Part shown: one piece after another, positions 1 through 8,845 of the stretch | Position numbering within the stretch: the first letter of the stretch is position 1 | How the letters are laid out: the number at the start of each line of letters is the position of its first letter | Origin: Rhodocyclaceae bacterium | Lineage (GTDB): Bacteria; Pseudomonadota; Gammaproteobacteria; Burkholderiales; Rhodocyclaceae | Assembly: GCA_003157035.1 (NCBI GenBank) | Contig: PMIF01000239.1 | Coordinates: 1 to 36,109, forward strand | Direction: 5' to 3' | Length of the DNA stretch: 36,109 nt | Translations under genes and position numbers: made by a program | Notes under the pieces: generated by a model | Told to the model about the DNA's origin: nothing | What the model saw: only the letters and a program-made list of their open reading frames with translations | Databases searched by the model: none

Positions 1-1
1 G

Positions 2-205
2 CAGCGCAAGCGCCAGTTCCGCGCCCTCTGGATTGCCCGTATCAACGCCGGTGCCCGTGAGCTTGGCATGAAGTACAGCACCCTGATGAATGGCCTCAAG
101 AAGGCTGCCATCGAGGTTGATCGCAAGGTGCTCGCCGATCTGGCGGTGTTCGACAAGCCGGCCTTTGCCGCCCTGGCGACCCAAGCCAAGGCCCATCTGG
201 GTTAG
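2..205 (+). CDS. rplT: 50S ribosomal protein L20, C-terminal part (cut by window edge)
   Basis: The frame open from base 2 encodes 67 residues of L20, a 23S rRNA-binding protein needed for early 50S assembly. The visible part contains the typical run [18 protein letters not shown] and ends AHLG before a TAG stop. The N-terminal half lies outside the window. Its position just upstream of pheS matches the common infC-rpmI-rplT-pheST order. The terminator that follows separates, at least partly, the ribosomal operon from pheST. Identification is by sequence recognition and is firm. Confidence 0.96.
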   Translation, partial: QRKRQFRALWIARINAGARELGMKYSTLMNGLKKAAIEVDRKVLADLAVFDKPAFAALATQAKAHLG

Positions 206-212
206 TTTGTAA

Positions 213-1325
<1,113 letters not shown>

Positions 1326-1331
1326 ACCGAC

Positions 1332-3707
1332 ATGCAATTTCCCGAATCCTGGCTGCGCGCCCTTGTCGATCCACCCCTGTCGACCGATGAACTCTGCCAC
1401 CTGCTGACCATGGCCGGCCTGGAGGTTGAAGAGGCGAAGCCTGTTGCCGCCGAGTTCTCCAGCGTCGTCGTCGGCCGCGTGCTGAGCACCGAAAAGCATC
1501 CCGATGCCGACAAGCTCAAGCTGTGCAAGGTCGACACCGGTGCATACGGCGTACTGCAAATCGTTTGCGGTGCGCCCAACGTCGCGCCGGAGATGCGCGT
1601 GCCCTGCGCTCTGGTCGGCGCCAAGCTGCCGGGGCTAGAGATCAAGCGCGCCAAGGTTCGTGGCATCGAGAGCTTCGGCATGCTCTGCTCGGCGCGCGAA
1701 CTCGGTCTCTCGGAGGACCACGGCGGCCTGTTGGCGCTGCCCGCTGATGCGCCGATCGGCGCCAATGTGCGCGACTACCTGAATCTCGGCGATACGCTGA
1801 TCACGCTCAAGCTGACCCCCAATCGCGCCGACTGCCTTTCGCTGACCGGCATCGCTCGCGAAGTCGCCGCGCTTACCGGCGCCACGCTCAGGCTACCGGT
1901 CATCGAACCCGTGGCCGCGACGCTCGCTGACACGCGCGCCGTCATCCTCGATGCCCCGGATGTATGTCCGCGTTACTGTGGCCGTATCGTTCGCGGCGTC
2001 GATGCCAAGGCAGCGACGCCGGACTGGATCAGGCAGCGCATCGAGCGCTGCGGCATCCGCTCGATTTCCGCCCTGGTCGATGTCACCAACTACGTGATGC
2101 TGGAACTCGGTCAGCCGCTGCATGCCTTCGACGACGCCGAACTGGCGGGCGCCGTTCATGTCCGTTGCCCGCAGCCGGGCGAGAAGCTGCTGCTGCTCAA
2201 CGAACAGAGCGTCGAACCGTCGCGCGACACCGGACTTATCGCCGACGACGCCAAGCCGCTGGCGCTGGCCGGCATCATGGGCGGTGAGCATTCGGGCATC
2301 AGCGATGCCACCACCGACTTGTTCCTCGAATCCGCCTTCTTCACGCCGACCGCCATTGCCGGCAAGGCGCGGGCTCTGGGCTTCAGCTCCGATGCCTCGC
2401 ACCGCTATGAGCGCGGCGTTGATTTCGAGTTGCAGCGTCCCGCCATCGAACGCGCGACGCAACTCATTATCAGCATCTGCGGCGGCCAGCCTGGTCCGGT
2501 GGTCGAGGCGGTATCGCCCGCACATCTGCCGGCACGCACGCCGGTGCGGCTGCGCAGTGCGCGTGCCGCCAAGGTGATCGGCGTGCCTTTCTCCGCCGAT
2601 ACGATCGCGACGCTGATCGGCGGCCTCGGGGCGAAGATCGAACGCCAGGGCGACGAGTTTCTGGTGACGCCGCCGGCGCATCGCTTTGACATGGAAATCG
2701 AAGAAGACCTGATCGAGGAGATCGCCCGGCTGCACGGCTATGACAACATTCCGGCAGCGCCGCCGCAGGCGCAGCTCGCCATGCTGCCGCTACCGGAGGA
2801 TCGCCGTGGGCCGATGCAGGTGCGGCGCCTGCTCGCTGAACGCGGCTATTTCGAAGTCGTCACCTACAGTTTCGTCGAGGCGGCCTGGGAGGCCGACTTC
2901 GCCGGCAATGCGGCGCCGATCCAATTGGCCAATCCCATTGCCAGTCAGATGGGCGTAATGCGCTCGACGCTGATCGGCGGTCTGGTTGGTGTACTCGCAG
3001 CCAACCGCAAGCGCCAGGTCGAGCGCGTGCGCGCCTTCGAGATCGGTCGCGTCTTCTCGCGCCGCGCCGACGGTCATCCCGTGACCGGCTTCGCCCAGCC
3101 CTTACGTATCGCCGGCCTGGCCGGCGGCACCGCGCTGCCGGAGCAGTGGGCAGCGCCGGCGCAGAAGGTGGACTTCTTTGACGTCAAGGGCGACCTCGAA
3201 GCGCTATTCGCACCGCGGGCGCTGAGCTTCGACAAGGCCAGCCATCCGGCGCTGCACCCCGGGCGGTCCGCCAGCGTCAGCCTCGATGGCCGGGCAATCG
3301 GTGTCGTCGGCGAATTGCATCCGCGTTGGGTGCAGCAATACGAACTGGGCTCGGCGCCAGTGTTGTTCGAGATCGATCTCGACGCCTGGCTGGCGTTGCC
3401 GATGCCGGCCTTTGCCGAGGTCTCGCGCTTCCCGATCGTCACCCGCGACCTGGCGCTGATCATGCCCAGGGAGCAGGCGCTGGCGCCGCTTCTGAGTGCG
3501 CTTCGCGGGGCGGCGACGGACTTCGTCTGCGACGTGCGGCTATTCGATTTGTATCAGGGCGACGGCCTGCCGCAGGGGCAAAAAAGCCTTGCGTTTCGTA
3601 TAGTTATGCAACATACTGAACGAACCTTGGCTGACGAAGAAGTCGACGCCGTGATCTCGAAGTTAGTAGAGGCTGGGCGGCGTTACGGCGCCGTTCTACG
3701 TACTTAA
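1332..3707 (+). CDS. pheT: Phenylalanyl-tRNA synthetase beta subunit
   Basis: PheT is the large structural and editing subunit paired with PheS. The 791 residues, a normal length, show the expected order: short N-terminal region, EMAP/tRNA-binding domain (about 40-150, VVVGRVLSTEKHPDADKLKLC), B3/4 editing domain (about 210-390, including ALVDVTNYVMLELGQPLHAFD), B5 domain (about 400-475, ending EEIARLHGYDNIP), catalytic-like core, and C-terminal ferredoxin-fold anticodon-binding domain starting near FPIVTRDLALI. It begins six bases after the pheS stop, so the two are translationally close. ihfA follows after 21 bases. Confidence 0.97.
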   Translation: MQFPESWLRALVDPPLSTDELCHLLTMAGLEVEEAKPVAAEFSSVVVGRVLSTEKHPDADKLKLCKVDTGAYGVLQIVCGAPNVAPEMRVPCALVGAKLPGLEIKRAKVRGIESFGMLCSARELGLSEDHGGLLALPADAPIGANVRDYLNLGDTLITLKLTPNRADCLSLTGIAREVAALTGATLRLPVIEPVAATLADTRAVILDAPDVCPRYCGRIVRGVDAKAATPDWIRQRIERCGIRSISALVDVTNYVMLELGQPLHAFDDAELAGAVHVRCPQPGEKLLLLNEQSVEPSRDTGLIADDAKPLALAGIMGGEHSGISDATTDLFLESAFFTPTAIAGKARALGFSSDASHRYERGVDFELQRPAIERATQLIISICGGQPGPVVEAVSPAHLPARTPVRLRSARAAKVIGVPFSADTIATLIGGLGAKIERQGDEFLVTPPAHRFDMEIEEDLIEEIARLHGYDNIPAAPPQAQLAMLPLPEDRRGPMQVRRLLAERGYFEVVTYSFVEAAWEADFAGNAAPIQLANPIASQMGVMRSTLIGGLVGVLAANRKRQVERVRAFEIGRVFSRRADGHPVTGFAQPLRIAGLAGGTALPEQWAAPAQKVDFFDVKGDLEALFAPRALSFDKASHPALHPGRSASVSLDGRAIGVVGELHPRWVQQYELGSAPVLFEIDLDAWLALPMPAFAEVSRFPIVTRDLALIMPREQALAPLLSALRGAATDFVCDVRLFDLYQGDGLPQGQKSLAFRIVMQHTERTLADEEVDAVISKLVEAGRRYGAVLRT
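3589..3617 (+). promoter_or_regulatory. Possible ihfA promoter inside the end of pheT
   Basis: TTGCGT (3589-3594) and CATACT (3612-3617) are separated by 17 bases in a locally AT-richer stretch of pheT about 110 bases before ihfA. In Escherichia coli ihfA also has a promoter inside pheT, which makes the site plausible. The match is only moderate. Confidence 0.3.
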
Positions 3708-3728
3708 GAAAAGAAACTGGGAGCTGCA

Positions 3729-4043
3729 ATGACGCTGACAAAGGCGGAACTCGCCGACTTGTTGTTCGACAAGGTTGGCCTCAACAAGCGGGAAGCCAAG
3801 GACATGGTCGAGGCATTCTTCGAAGAGGTGCGCATTGCCCTCGAGCGAGGCGACGGCGTGAAGCTGTCGGGCTTCGGCAATTTTCAGTTGCGCGACAAGC
3901 CGCAGCGTCCTGGACGTAATCCGAAGACCGGCGAAGAAATTCCCATCACGGCGCGCCGCGTCGTGACCTTTCATGCCAGCCAGAAGCTGAAGAGCGGCGT
4001 TGAGACGGCGGACCTGGATGAGCGAGCCATCGCCGAGGGCTGA
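3729..4043 (+). CDS. ihfA: Integration host factor alpha subunit
   Basis: IHF-alpha pairs with IHF-beta to bind and sharply bend DNA, assisting recombination, replication and transcription. The 104-residue product has the full HU/IHF fold: N-terminal helices ([27 protein letters not shown]), the [27 protein letters not shown] beta arm, and the [16 protein letters not shown] end. The [10 protein letters not shown] arm carries the conserved proline that intercalates into DNA. GGGAG at 3719-3723 is a good ribosome binding site for ATG 3729. The last codons overlap the downstream MerR gene, showing coupled translation. Confidence 0.97.
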   Translation: MTLTKAELADLLFDKVGLNKREAKDMVEAFFEEVRIALERGDGVKLSGFGNFQLRDKPQRPGRNPKTGEEIPITARRVVTFHASQKLKSGVETADLDERAIAEG

Positions 4044-4386
4044 GCTGCCGCCGATCCCCGCCAAGCGTTATTTCACGATTGGCGAGGTCAGCGAACTATG
4101 CGGCGTCAAGCCGCATGTGCTTCGTTATTGGGAGCAGGAATTCACCCAGCTGAAGCCGGTCAAGCGGCGGGGCAACCGCCGCTACTACCAGCACCACGAA
4201 GTGCTGCTGGTACGCCGCATCCGCCAGCTTTTATACGACGAAGGCTTCACCATCAGCGGCGCCCGTAATCGCCTCGAGGACGCCGCGACTGTTCTCGAAT
4301 CTTCCGTGGTGACAAGGGCCGCAATGGCCGGGATGCCGCCCCTGCGCGCTGAGCTGGCCGAAATCATCGCCCTGCTGCGCGTCTGA
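4018..4386 (+). CDS. MerR-family transcriptional regulator
   Basis: A 122-residue protein with an N-terminal MerR-type winged helix-turn-helix: [27 protein letters not shown], then the wing [31 protein letters not shown]. The C-terminal part is short and lacks the cysteine set of metal-sensing MerR proteins. A MerR-like gene directly after ihfA and before tRNA-Pro is a recurrent arrangement in betaproteobacteria. ATG 4018 is chosen over TTG 4000 because family members start just before the HTH; it overlaps the ihfA end by 26 bases. The ligand is unknown. Confidence 0.88.
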   Translation: MSEPSPRAELPPIPAKRYFTIGEVSELCGVKPHVLRYWEQEFTQLKPVKRRGNRRYYQHHEVLLVRRIRQLLYDEGFTISGARNRLEDAATVLESSVVTRAAMAGMPPLRAELAEIIALLRV

Positions 4387-4426
4387 GCGGCGGCAGGGCC
4401 CCCTTCTCTGCTACAATTCGCGCCGT

Positions 4427-4503
4427 CGGGGCGTGGCGCAGCCTGGTAGCGCACTTGCATGGGGTGCAAGGGGTCGAAGGTTCGAATCCTTTCGCCCCGA
4501 CCA
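4427..4503 (+). tRNA. tRNA-Pro (anticodon GGG)
   Basis: The 77-base gene folds as a complete cloverleaf: acceptor CGGGGCG (4427-4433) pairs with CGCCCCG (4493-4499), followed by discriminator A and an encoded CCA. The anticodon arm CTTGC/GCAAG holds the loop ATGGGGT, giving anticodon GGG, and GGTTCGAATCC forms the T arm. A -10-like TACAAT lies at 4412-4417. It stands at the boundary between the core block and accessory DNA, so its 3' end is a candidate integration site, but no second copy of that 3' end was found in the window. Confidence 0.97.
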
Positions 4504-4511
4504 AGACTACA

Positions 4512-4546
4512 AAAGGGTTTTCAGTCACAAGCTGGAAACCCTTTTT
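4512..4546 (+). terminator. Intrinsic terminator of tRNA-Pro
   Basis: A 13-bp stem (4512-4524 with 4532-4544, one wobble pair) with a seven-base loop, ending in a T-rich run that continues as TTTTTCTTTGGTTTTT. It is the strongest terminator in the window and closes the core block. Confidence 0.92.
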
Positions 4547-4665
4547 CTTTGGTTTTTGCTCCAGGGGAACCGCTGGGGGAACTGGCGACGAAAGCGACCT
4601 CGCAAATTAGGTCTCCGAGTCCGTGACTGCCAATTCGATAATCGCCAGCTTGCCGCAAACCAAGC

Positions 4666-4689
4666 AAGGTGCTACCGTAGTAACACCTT
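4666..4689. promoter_or_regulatory. 24-bp palindrome, probable operator of the ParDE-like module
   Basis: AAGGTGCTAC-CGTA-GTAACACCTT is a near-perfect inverted repeat (9 of 10 pairs) that ends 21 bases before the antitoxin ATG. Ribbon-helix-helix antitoxins normally repress their own operon from such a site. A weak promoter (TTGCCG at 4650, TACCGT at 4673, 17-base spacer) overlaps it. Confidence 0.6.
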
Positions 4690-4710
4690 TCAAGTAAAGG
4701 AGTTGTCGGC

Positions 4711-4995
4711 ATGGTTACGACATCTTTGAAACTCCCTGGTGAACTCAAGCGACGTGCCGCATTGGCAGCGGAGACTCAGGGTATTTCTCCGCACGCGTTT
4801 ATGTTGAACGCTATCGAACAGGCTGCCACCGCAGCCGAACGACGTGCCGGCTTTGTGGCCGATGCTCTAGCTGCCAAGGAAAAGTTGATGGCGACCGGCA
4901 AGGGATACGATGCCGACGAGGTTCATGCCTATCTGAAGGCGCGTGCATCTGGAAAGCAATCCGACAAACCGCGGGCTAAGACTTGGCGGCGCTAG
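4711..4995 (+). CDS. Ribbon-helix-helix antitoxin (ParD/CopG-like)
   Basis: A 94-residue protein. The N-terminal third (VTTSLKLPGELKRRAALAAE) is a beta strand plus helix typical of ribbon-helix-helix DNA-binding proteins, followed by TQGISPHAFMLNAIEQAATAAERR. The basic, flexible C-terminus (about 70-94) would wrap the toxin. AAGGAG at 4697-4702 gives an ideal ribosome binding site for ATG 4711, and the palindrome just upstream supports autoregulation. The toxin gene overlaps the end by 13 bases. It lies directly behind the tRNA-Pro terminator, a frequent spot for mobile stabilising modules. Confidence 0.85.
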   Translation: MVTTSLKLPGELKRRAALAAETQGISPHAFMLNAIEQAATAAERRAGFVADALAAKEKLMATGKGYDADEVHAYLKARASGKQSDKPRAKTWRR

Positions 4996-5297
4996 TCTAT
5001 TCAGCGAAGGCGCTTGCCGACCTTGAGCGCCTAACGGATTTTCTGCTTGAAAGCGACCCACGGGCGGCAGTGGAATCGATTGACCTGATTGAAGAGGCCG
5101 TGATCTTGCTCAAGCGCCACCCGCTGATTGGCAGGATTGTCGAGCACGGACTACGAGAATTGGTGATCTCCCGTGGCCGCACTGGCTACGTCGCGCTATA
5201 CAGCTTCGAGGAAGCGCAAGAGACAGTTCTAGTCCTGGCAATTCGCCACCAGCGTGAGGCCGGCTATTGGAACTCGGGCGAGACTGACGAAGCTTGA
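4983..5297 (+). CDS. ParE/RelE-superfamily toxin
   Basis: A 104-residue product starting at TTG 4983 with translational coupling to the antitoxin (13-base overlap). The sequence LVYSAKALADLERLTDFLLE, then PLIGRIVEHGLRELVI and YVALYSFEEAQETVLVLAIRHQREAGY matches the ParE/RelE fold, with the characteristic C-terminal strand and basic IRHQREA segment. ParE-type members poison DNA gyrase and RelE types cleave mRNA; the sequence alone does not decide. The reading frame is intact. Confidence 0.85.
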   Translation: MAALVYSAKALADLERLTDFLLESDPRAAVESIDLIEEAVILLKRHPLIGRIVEHGLRELVISRGRTGYVALYSFEEAQETVLVLAIRHQREAGYWNSGETDEA

Positions 5298-5479
5298 TTC
5301 CTCGAAACTGAATCGCAACTTCGACAGCCGGTCAATCGTCGCACTTGCAATGACTCCCTGAAGCACAGAGCCCTGCGAACGTTCAAGGTCCGGTGTCGTA
5401 ACAGAAACGGCCTTACATACACGGGGGAAGTCGTTGAAATGGTCGGCAGTCCCCGGCCATCAAGAGACATAGCGGCAGG

Positions 5480-5710
5480 ATGCATTGCGCTCATTGTCAC
5501 GAGGTTGAATTCGACGCGGGAGAAGGCGAGCGGTTCGCTGGTGTCATCAAACGCATCGCCGCTGAGATCGACGCCCGAGAGTCTGCCGAACTGGCGAGAA
5601 TCCGCAAGAAGTTGAAGCTGACGCAACTCGGAGCGGCGCGCATCACCGGCGGCGGTCCGAATGCCTTCTCGCGGCAGTCTTTGCCTTGCACCGCGCCGCC
5701 TGACCCGTAG
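5480..5710 (+). pseudogene. Truncated MqsA-type antitoxin
   Basis: The frame encodes CAHCHEVEFDAGEGERF, resembling the second CxxC zinc knuckle of MqsA/YgiT antitoxins, and IRKKLKLTQLGAARITGGGPNAFSR, a clear match to the MqsA helix-turn-helix. After NAFSR the expected tyrosine and C-terminal helix are replaced by unrelated residues and a stop; the IS end starts a few bases later. The first CxxC is not found in frame upstream (5380-5480 looks frame-shifted), and no mqsR toxin is present. It is a remnant that marks where the IS landed. Confidence 0.6.
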
Positions 5711-5712
5711 TA

Positions 5713-5768
5713 GAGCGCAGTCAAAACCGGAGGCAGCGCTAGGCAATAAGTTGGCAGCGATCGTCACG
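5713..5768 (+). repeat. Solo 56-bp end of the ISKra4-family element (left copy)
   Basis: These 56 bases match 13531-13586 at 53 positions, in the same orientation. The first 23 bases are the terminal inverted repeat of the element at 13530-14689 and the rest is its inner edge, including codons for the transposase C-terminus. The match stops at 5768 and the enzyme cluster begins. The rest of this IS copy was lost, so the cluster is bracketed by two directly repeated IS ends 7.8 kb apart. Confidence 0.88.
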
Positions 5769-5829
5769 GATGTGCAAAAATTGGCGCATTAGACGGCCGC
5801 TGGACGGCACACTCCCCGCAGAGCAGAAA

Positions 5830-6966
5830 ATGGCAACCCCCAACTATCTACATACCGCGCTACCCGACTGGTGCGAACCGTCCGATCCGGCCCGTACGGC
5901 CGTCATAGGCGTCCTGACCGGCGAAGGCGTCGGTTCCGAAGTCATTCCAGTCACGCTGGCGCTGCTGGAACAGTTGATGACTTGTACCTCGCGGCGTTTC
6001 GAACTGCGCCGGGGCGGAGACATCGGCAAGTCTGCGCTGGCAGCCCATGGCTGCAGCTTGTCCGACGAGGTCGCAGAGTTCTGCCGGAACGTGTTTGCCG
6101 ATGGCGGTGCCATCCTGTGCGGCCCCGGGGGCGATCGCTTCGTGTATGAACTGCGCGCCCGTTTTGACCTGTTCTGCAAATTCACGCCGCTCAGGCCCTG
6201 CCCCGCCTTGCGCGATGCCGGCGTCTTGCGACCCACGGCGCTGGATGGTGTGGACATCGTGGCGGTGCGGGAAAACGTCGGTGGTATGTACTTCGGCGAG
6301 TGGGGGCGGCACCGCAATGCGGCGGGCGGCTCCACGGCCTACCACCGCTTTGCCTACGAAGAGAGGGACGTGGAGCGAATCCTGCGCGTGGCGCTGAATC
6401 TTGCCCGGCAGCGGCGCGGACGGCTGTGCGTCACCGTCAAGCCGGGCGGCGTGCCTTCCATCAGCATGCTGTGGCAGGAAAAGGCCGGACAACTGGCGCC
6501 GGCGCACGATGTGCAAGTGACCATCATGGAGATAGACAACGCCGCCTATCAGTTGATCGCCGACGCCCGGCAATTCGACGTCGTCGTATCGCCCAACATG
6601 TTCGGCGATGTCCTGGCCGATTGCGGGTCCCTATTGCTGGGATCGCGCGGCATGTCGTTTTCCGGCAATTTCGGCACCGGCGGCCGTGCCGTCTACCAGA
6701 CCGGCCACGGGGCGGCGCACGACATCGCCGGCGCCGACGTGGCCAATCCGATCGGACAGATCCATTCGCTGGCCATGCTGTTGCGCGAGAGCCTTGCCTG
6801 GCCCGAGGCCGCCGACGCGCTCGAAAGGGCCGTTGCGACAACGCTGGCCCGGGGCTATCGTACGCGCGACATCGCTGCCGCCGACTCACGGGTAGTGGGT
6901 ACCCGCGAGCTCGGCCAACATATCGGCGCGGCACTCGCCGAGCAACTCGACGGCGTCGCACTTTGA
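5830..6966 (+). CDS. Isopropylmalate/isocitrate dehydrogenase-like protein with altered active site
   Basis: A 378-residue member of the beta-hydroxyacid oxidative decarboxylase family, which normally oxidises and decarboxylates malate-type substrates with NAD(P). Recognisable are VLTGEGVGSEVIP (28-40), the LRARFDLF segment (108-115), VRENVGGMYFGEWG (146-159, like the VRELTGGIYFGE of LeuB), metal-site aspartates D236, D260 and D264, and the dinucleotide loop DIAGADVANPIGQ. The catalytic lysine of the usual VDKAN motif is not in place: the segment reads VKPGG, so K204 sits one residue early and P205 occupies the lysine position. It is therefore a divergent paralogue rather than LeuB. ATG 5830 is chosen because ATG 5770 lies at the IS scar without a ribosome binding site. 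First gene of the plus-strand operon. Confidence 0.8.
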   Translation: MATPNYLHTALPDWCEPSDPARTAVIGVLTGEGVGSEVIPVTLALLEQLMTCTSRRFELRRGGDIGKSALAAHGCSLSDEVAEFCRNVFADGGAILCGPGGDRFVYELRARFDLFCKFTPLRPCPALRDAGVLRPTALDGVDIVAVRENVGGMYFGEWGRHRNAAGGSTAYHRFAYEERDVERILRVALNLARQRRGRLCVTVKPGGVPSISMLWQEKAGQLAPAHDVQVTIMEIDNAAYQLIADARQFDVVVSPNMFGDVLADCGSLLLGSRGMSFSGNFGTGGRAVYQTGHGAAHDIAGADVANPIGQIHSLAMLLRESLAWPEAADALERAVATTLARGYRTRDIAAADSRVVGTRELGQHIGAALAEQLDGVAL

Positions 6967-6990
6967 GACCGCCGATCAGGAGGTGGATTC

Positions 6991-7581
6991 ATGTTTCATG
7001 ACATCCCGGACACGATGCTGGCGTGCATGCGTACCCTCGAGTCCGCCGATGCCGAAGAGCGCCGGCTGAAGGTCCCGGCACCGCAAAGGCTTTGCGCGGT
7101 GCCACCGGAAACCGGCCGGTTCCTCGCCATCCTGGCCGCCGCCGCGCCACCCGGGGCACTGATCGAGATCGGCACCAGCGGCGGCTATTCGACCTTGTGG
7201 TTGACGCGCGCGGCGCTGCTGCGCAAGCAGCAGGTACAGAGCTTCGAGATTTCTCCCGCCAAGCTCGCCATCGCGCGCGATACGTTTGCCAGGGCCGGCG
7301 TGAACGATCTTGTCCGAATCACCGAGGGCGACGTTCGCGAATTTCTGGCCGACCATGAACCGGTCGGGTTCTGTTTCATGGATCACGACAAGACGCAATA
7401 CCTGGAATGCTATGAGCGCTTGCTGTCGATCCTGGTCAAAGGCGGCATTCTTGCCATGGACAACATTCTCAGTCACAAGGAAGTCCTTGCACCTTTCGTG
7501 AATCATGTGATGGCGGACCCGCGCGTCGACGCCGAAGTGATCCCGATCGGCAAGGGGGTGCTCGTCGCCCGCAGGAATTGA
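6991..7581 (+). CDS. Class I SAM-dependent O-methyltransferase (caffeoyl-CoA OMT type)
   Basis: A 196-residue Rossmann methyltransferase. IEIGTSGGYSTLWL (58-71) is SAM-binding motif I, FMDHDK (129-134) and MDN (156-158) are the paired acidic positions that bind the divalent metal in CCoAOMT-like enzymes, and LVKGGILAMDNI is the usual post-motif strand. Such enzymes methylate vicinal hydroxyls of catechol-like or related small molecules. AGGAGGTGG at 6979-6987 is a near-consensus ribosome binding site for ATG 6991. It follows the dehydrogenase-like gene by 24 bases, so both share an operon. The substrate is unknown. Confidence 0.88.
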   Translation: MFHDIPDTMLACMRTLESADAEERRLKVPAPQRLCAVPPETGRFLAILAAAAPPGALIEIGTSGGYSTLWLTRAALLRKQQVQSFEISPAKLAIARDTFARAGVNDLVRITEGDVREFLADHEPVGFCFMDHDKTQYLECYERLLSILVKGGILAMDNILSHKEVLAPFVNHVMADPRVDAEVIPIGKGVLVARRN

Positions 7582-7582
7582 G

Positions 7583-7639
7583 ATGAGCCACGCCGTCAGC
7601 CTGCCCGTCGGGAGCGCCACCGGAGAAGCACGGCCGTGA
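7583..7639 (+). CDS. Possible 18-residue leader or coupling peptide
   Basis: ATG 7583, one base after the methyltransferase stop and preceded by AGGA at 7573-7576, opens MSHAVSLPVGSATGEARP. Its TGA (7637-7639) overlaps the GTG start of the U32 gene in a GTGA arrangement, which would allow ribosomes to terminate and reinitiate. It may exist only to couple translation; a role as a small precursor peptide is speculative. It could also be chance. Confidence 0.3.
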   Translation: MSHAVSLPVGSATGEARP

Positions 7640-8775
7640 GCGAGCATGCGCTTGAGTATTCGATCGCCACGTCATGGGACGATGCCCTGCTCCATGACCT
7701 CACCGCCCTGAATGGCAAAGCCAACGGCGCACGGATCGGCGAGATCTACGGCTCCCACCGGATAACCCCGATCGGTAGCGGGCGGCCCACGTACCGCTTG
7801 CCCGATGTCTCCGCTGAAGCCTTCACGAGGCATCTGGCGCTTGCGCGCAAGCTGGGATTCGGCTTCAACTATGTGCTCAACGCCCCGTCGTTCGACGGCC
7901 GCGAGCGCTCGACCGAGTGGTTGCGCGAGATTGCCGGCTTCATCGAGGGCCTCGTCGCGGCCGGCGTGGAGCGTGTCACCATCGCCAATCCTACGCTGCT
8001 TGGCTTCGTGCGCGAGCGCTTCCCTGCCTTGCGCATCAGCGTCTCCCTGATCGCTGGCGTCGATACACCGGATGCGGCCCGTCGTTTCGAAGACATGGGC
8101 GCGGATCTCATCGTCCTCAGCCCGTTCACGGTAAATCGCGACTTTGCCACCTTGCGCGCGATTCGCGCCGCGGTGGGCTGTCAACTCGAGTTGTACGCGA
8201 ACATTCCCTGCCTGGATCGCTGCTCCATGCGCGACGCCCATTACCGATATTCGGGACGGGCCTCGCAGGCCGACGTGAAGACCGACGTTACCTACGATCC
8301 TTTTCTGCTCAAGTGTTCGCTGGCCTACCTGTCCGATCCGGTGAATCTGTTGCGCAGCCCATTCATCCGCCCCGAGGATATCGAGGCCTATGGCGAGATC
8401 GGCATCAACGTAATCAAGCTATCCGACCGCACGGAATCGTCCGCCTTCCTGCTCGAGACCGCCGGCGCCTATCTGGCGGGGCACTACGACGGCGATCTGT
8501 TTCACCTTGTCTTCCGCGCAGGGCGAAAGTTCCGCGCCGGACTGGGCAGAAACGCCTCCACTATCGCCGATCTGGCGTTGCCGGTGCGGATCGACAATGC
8601 ACGGCTCAGCGCCCTGAACTTCATCGAGCACATTCGCGACGTTCCGGAAGCCGCCTTGACGGACTTCTACGAATACGCCACGCGGGAAGCGGTGAGCGTA
8701 CCCGATGAGGGTACTTTGTCCCGGTGGCGAACGGTGCTCGCGGCCAACCCGATCGCCGCGGACCTGTCGAGATGA
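7636..8775 (+). CDS. Peptidase U32 family protein, UbiV/UbiU-like candidate Fe-S hydroxylase
   Basis: A 379-residue TIM-barrel protein of the U32 family, recognisable from FGFNYVLNAP, the GADLIVLSPFTVNRDFATLRAI repeat unit, ELYANIPCLDRCSMRDAHYRYSGR and the IRPEDIEAYGEIGINVIKLSDRT strand. Four cysteines fall at C182, C192, C196 and C227. Characterised relatives UbiU, UbiV, TrhP and RlhA carry a [4Fe-4S] cluster on four cysteines and hydroxylate ubiquinone precursors or RNA without O2; the C-x3-C pair here resembles that of UbiV. A role as an oxygen-independent hydroxylase is inference. The start is GTG 7636, overlapping the small ORF stop. Last gene of the plus operon; it converges on the fusion gene at 8846. 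Confidence 0.75.
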   Translation: MSEHALEYSIATSWDDALLHDLTALNGKANGARIGEIYGSHRITPIGSGRPTYRLPDVSAEAFTRHLALARKLGFGFNYVLNAPSFDGRERSTEWLREIAGFIEGLVAAGVERVTIANPTLLGFVRERFPALRISVSLIAGVDTPDAARRFEDMGADLIVLSPFTVNRDFATLRAIRAAVGCQLELYANIPCLDRCSMRDAHYRYSGRASQADVKTDVTYDPFLLKCSLAYLSDPVNLLRSPFIRPEDIEAYGEIGINVIKLSDRTESSAFLLETAGAYLAGHYDGDLFHLVFRAGRKFRAGLGRNASTIADLALPVRIDNARLSALNFIEHIRDVPEAALTDFYEYATREAVSVPDEGTLSRWRTVLAANPIAADLSR

Positions 8776-8845
8776 TGCTCGCGGCCGAACCCGGCGACCG
8801 GACCAGCCTGCCCCGGGGGGACCGCTGCCGACAGCGGATGCCTGG

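Noticed and set aside
4480-4503. tRNA-Pro 3' end as attL of an integrated element
   Set aside because: No second copy of the tRNA 3' end occurs in the window, so an att pair cannot be shown.
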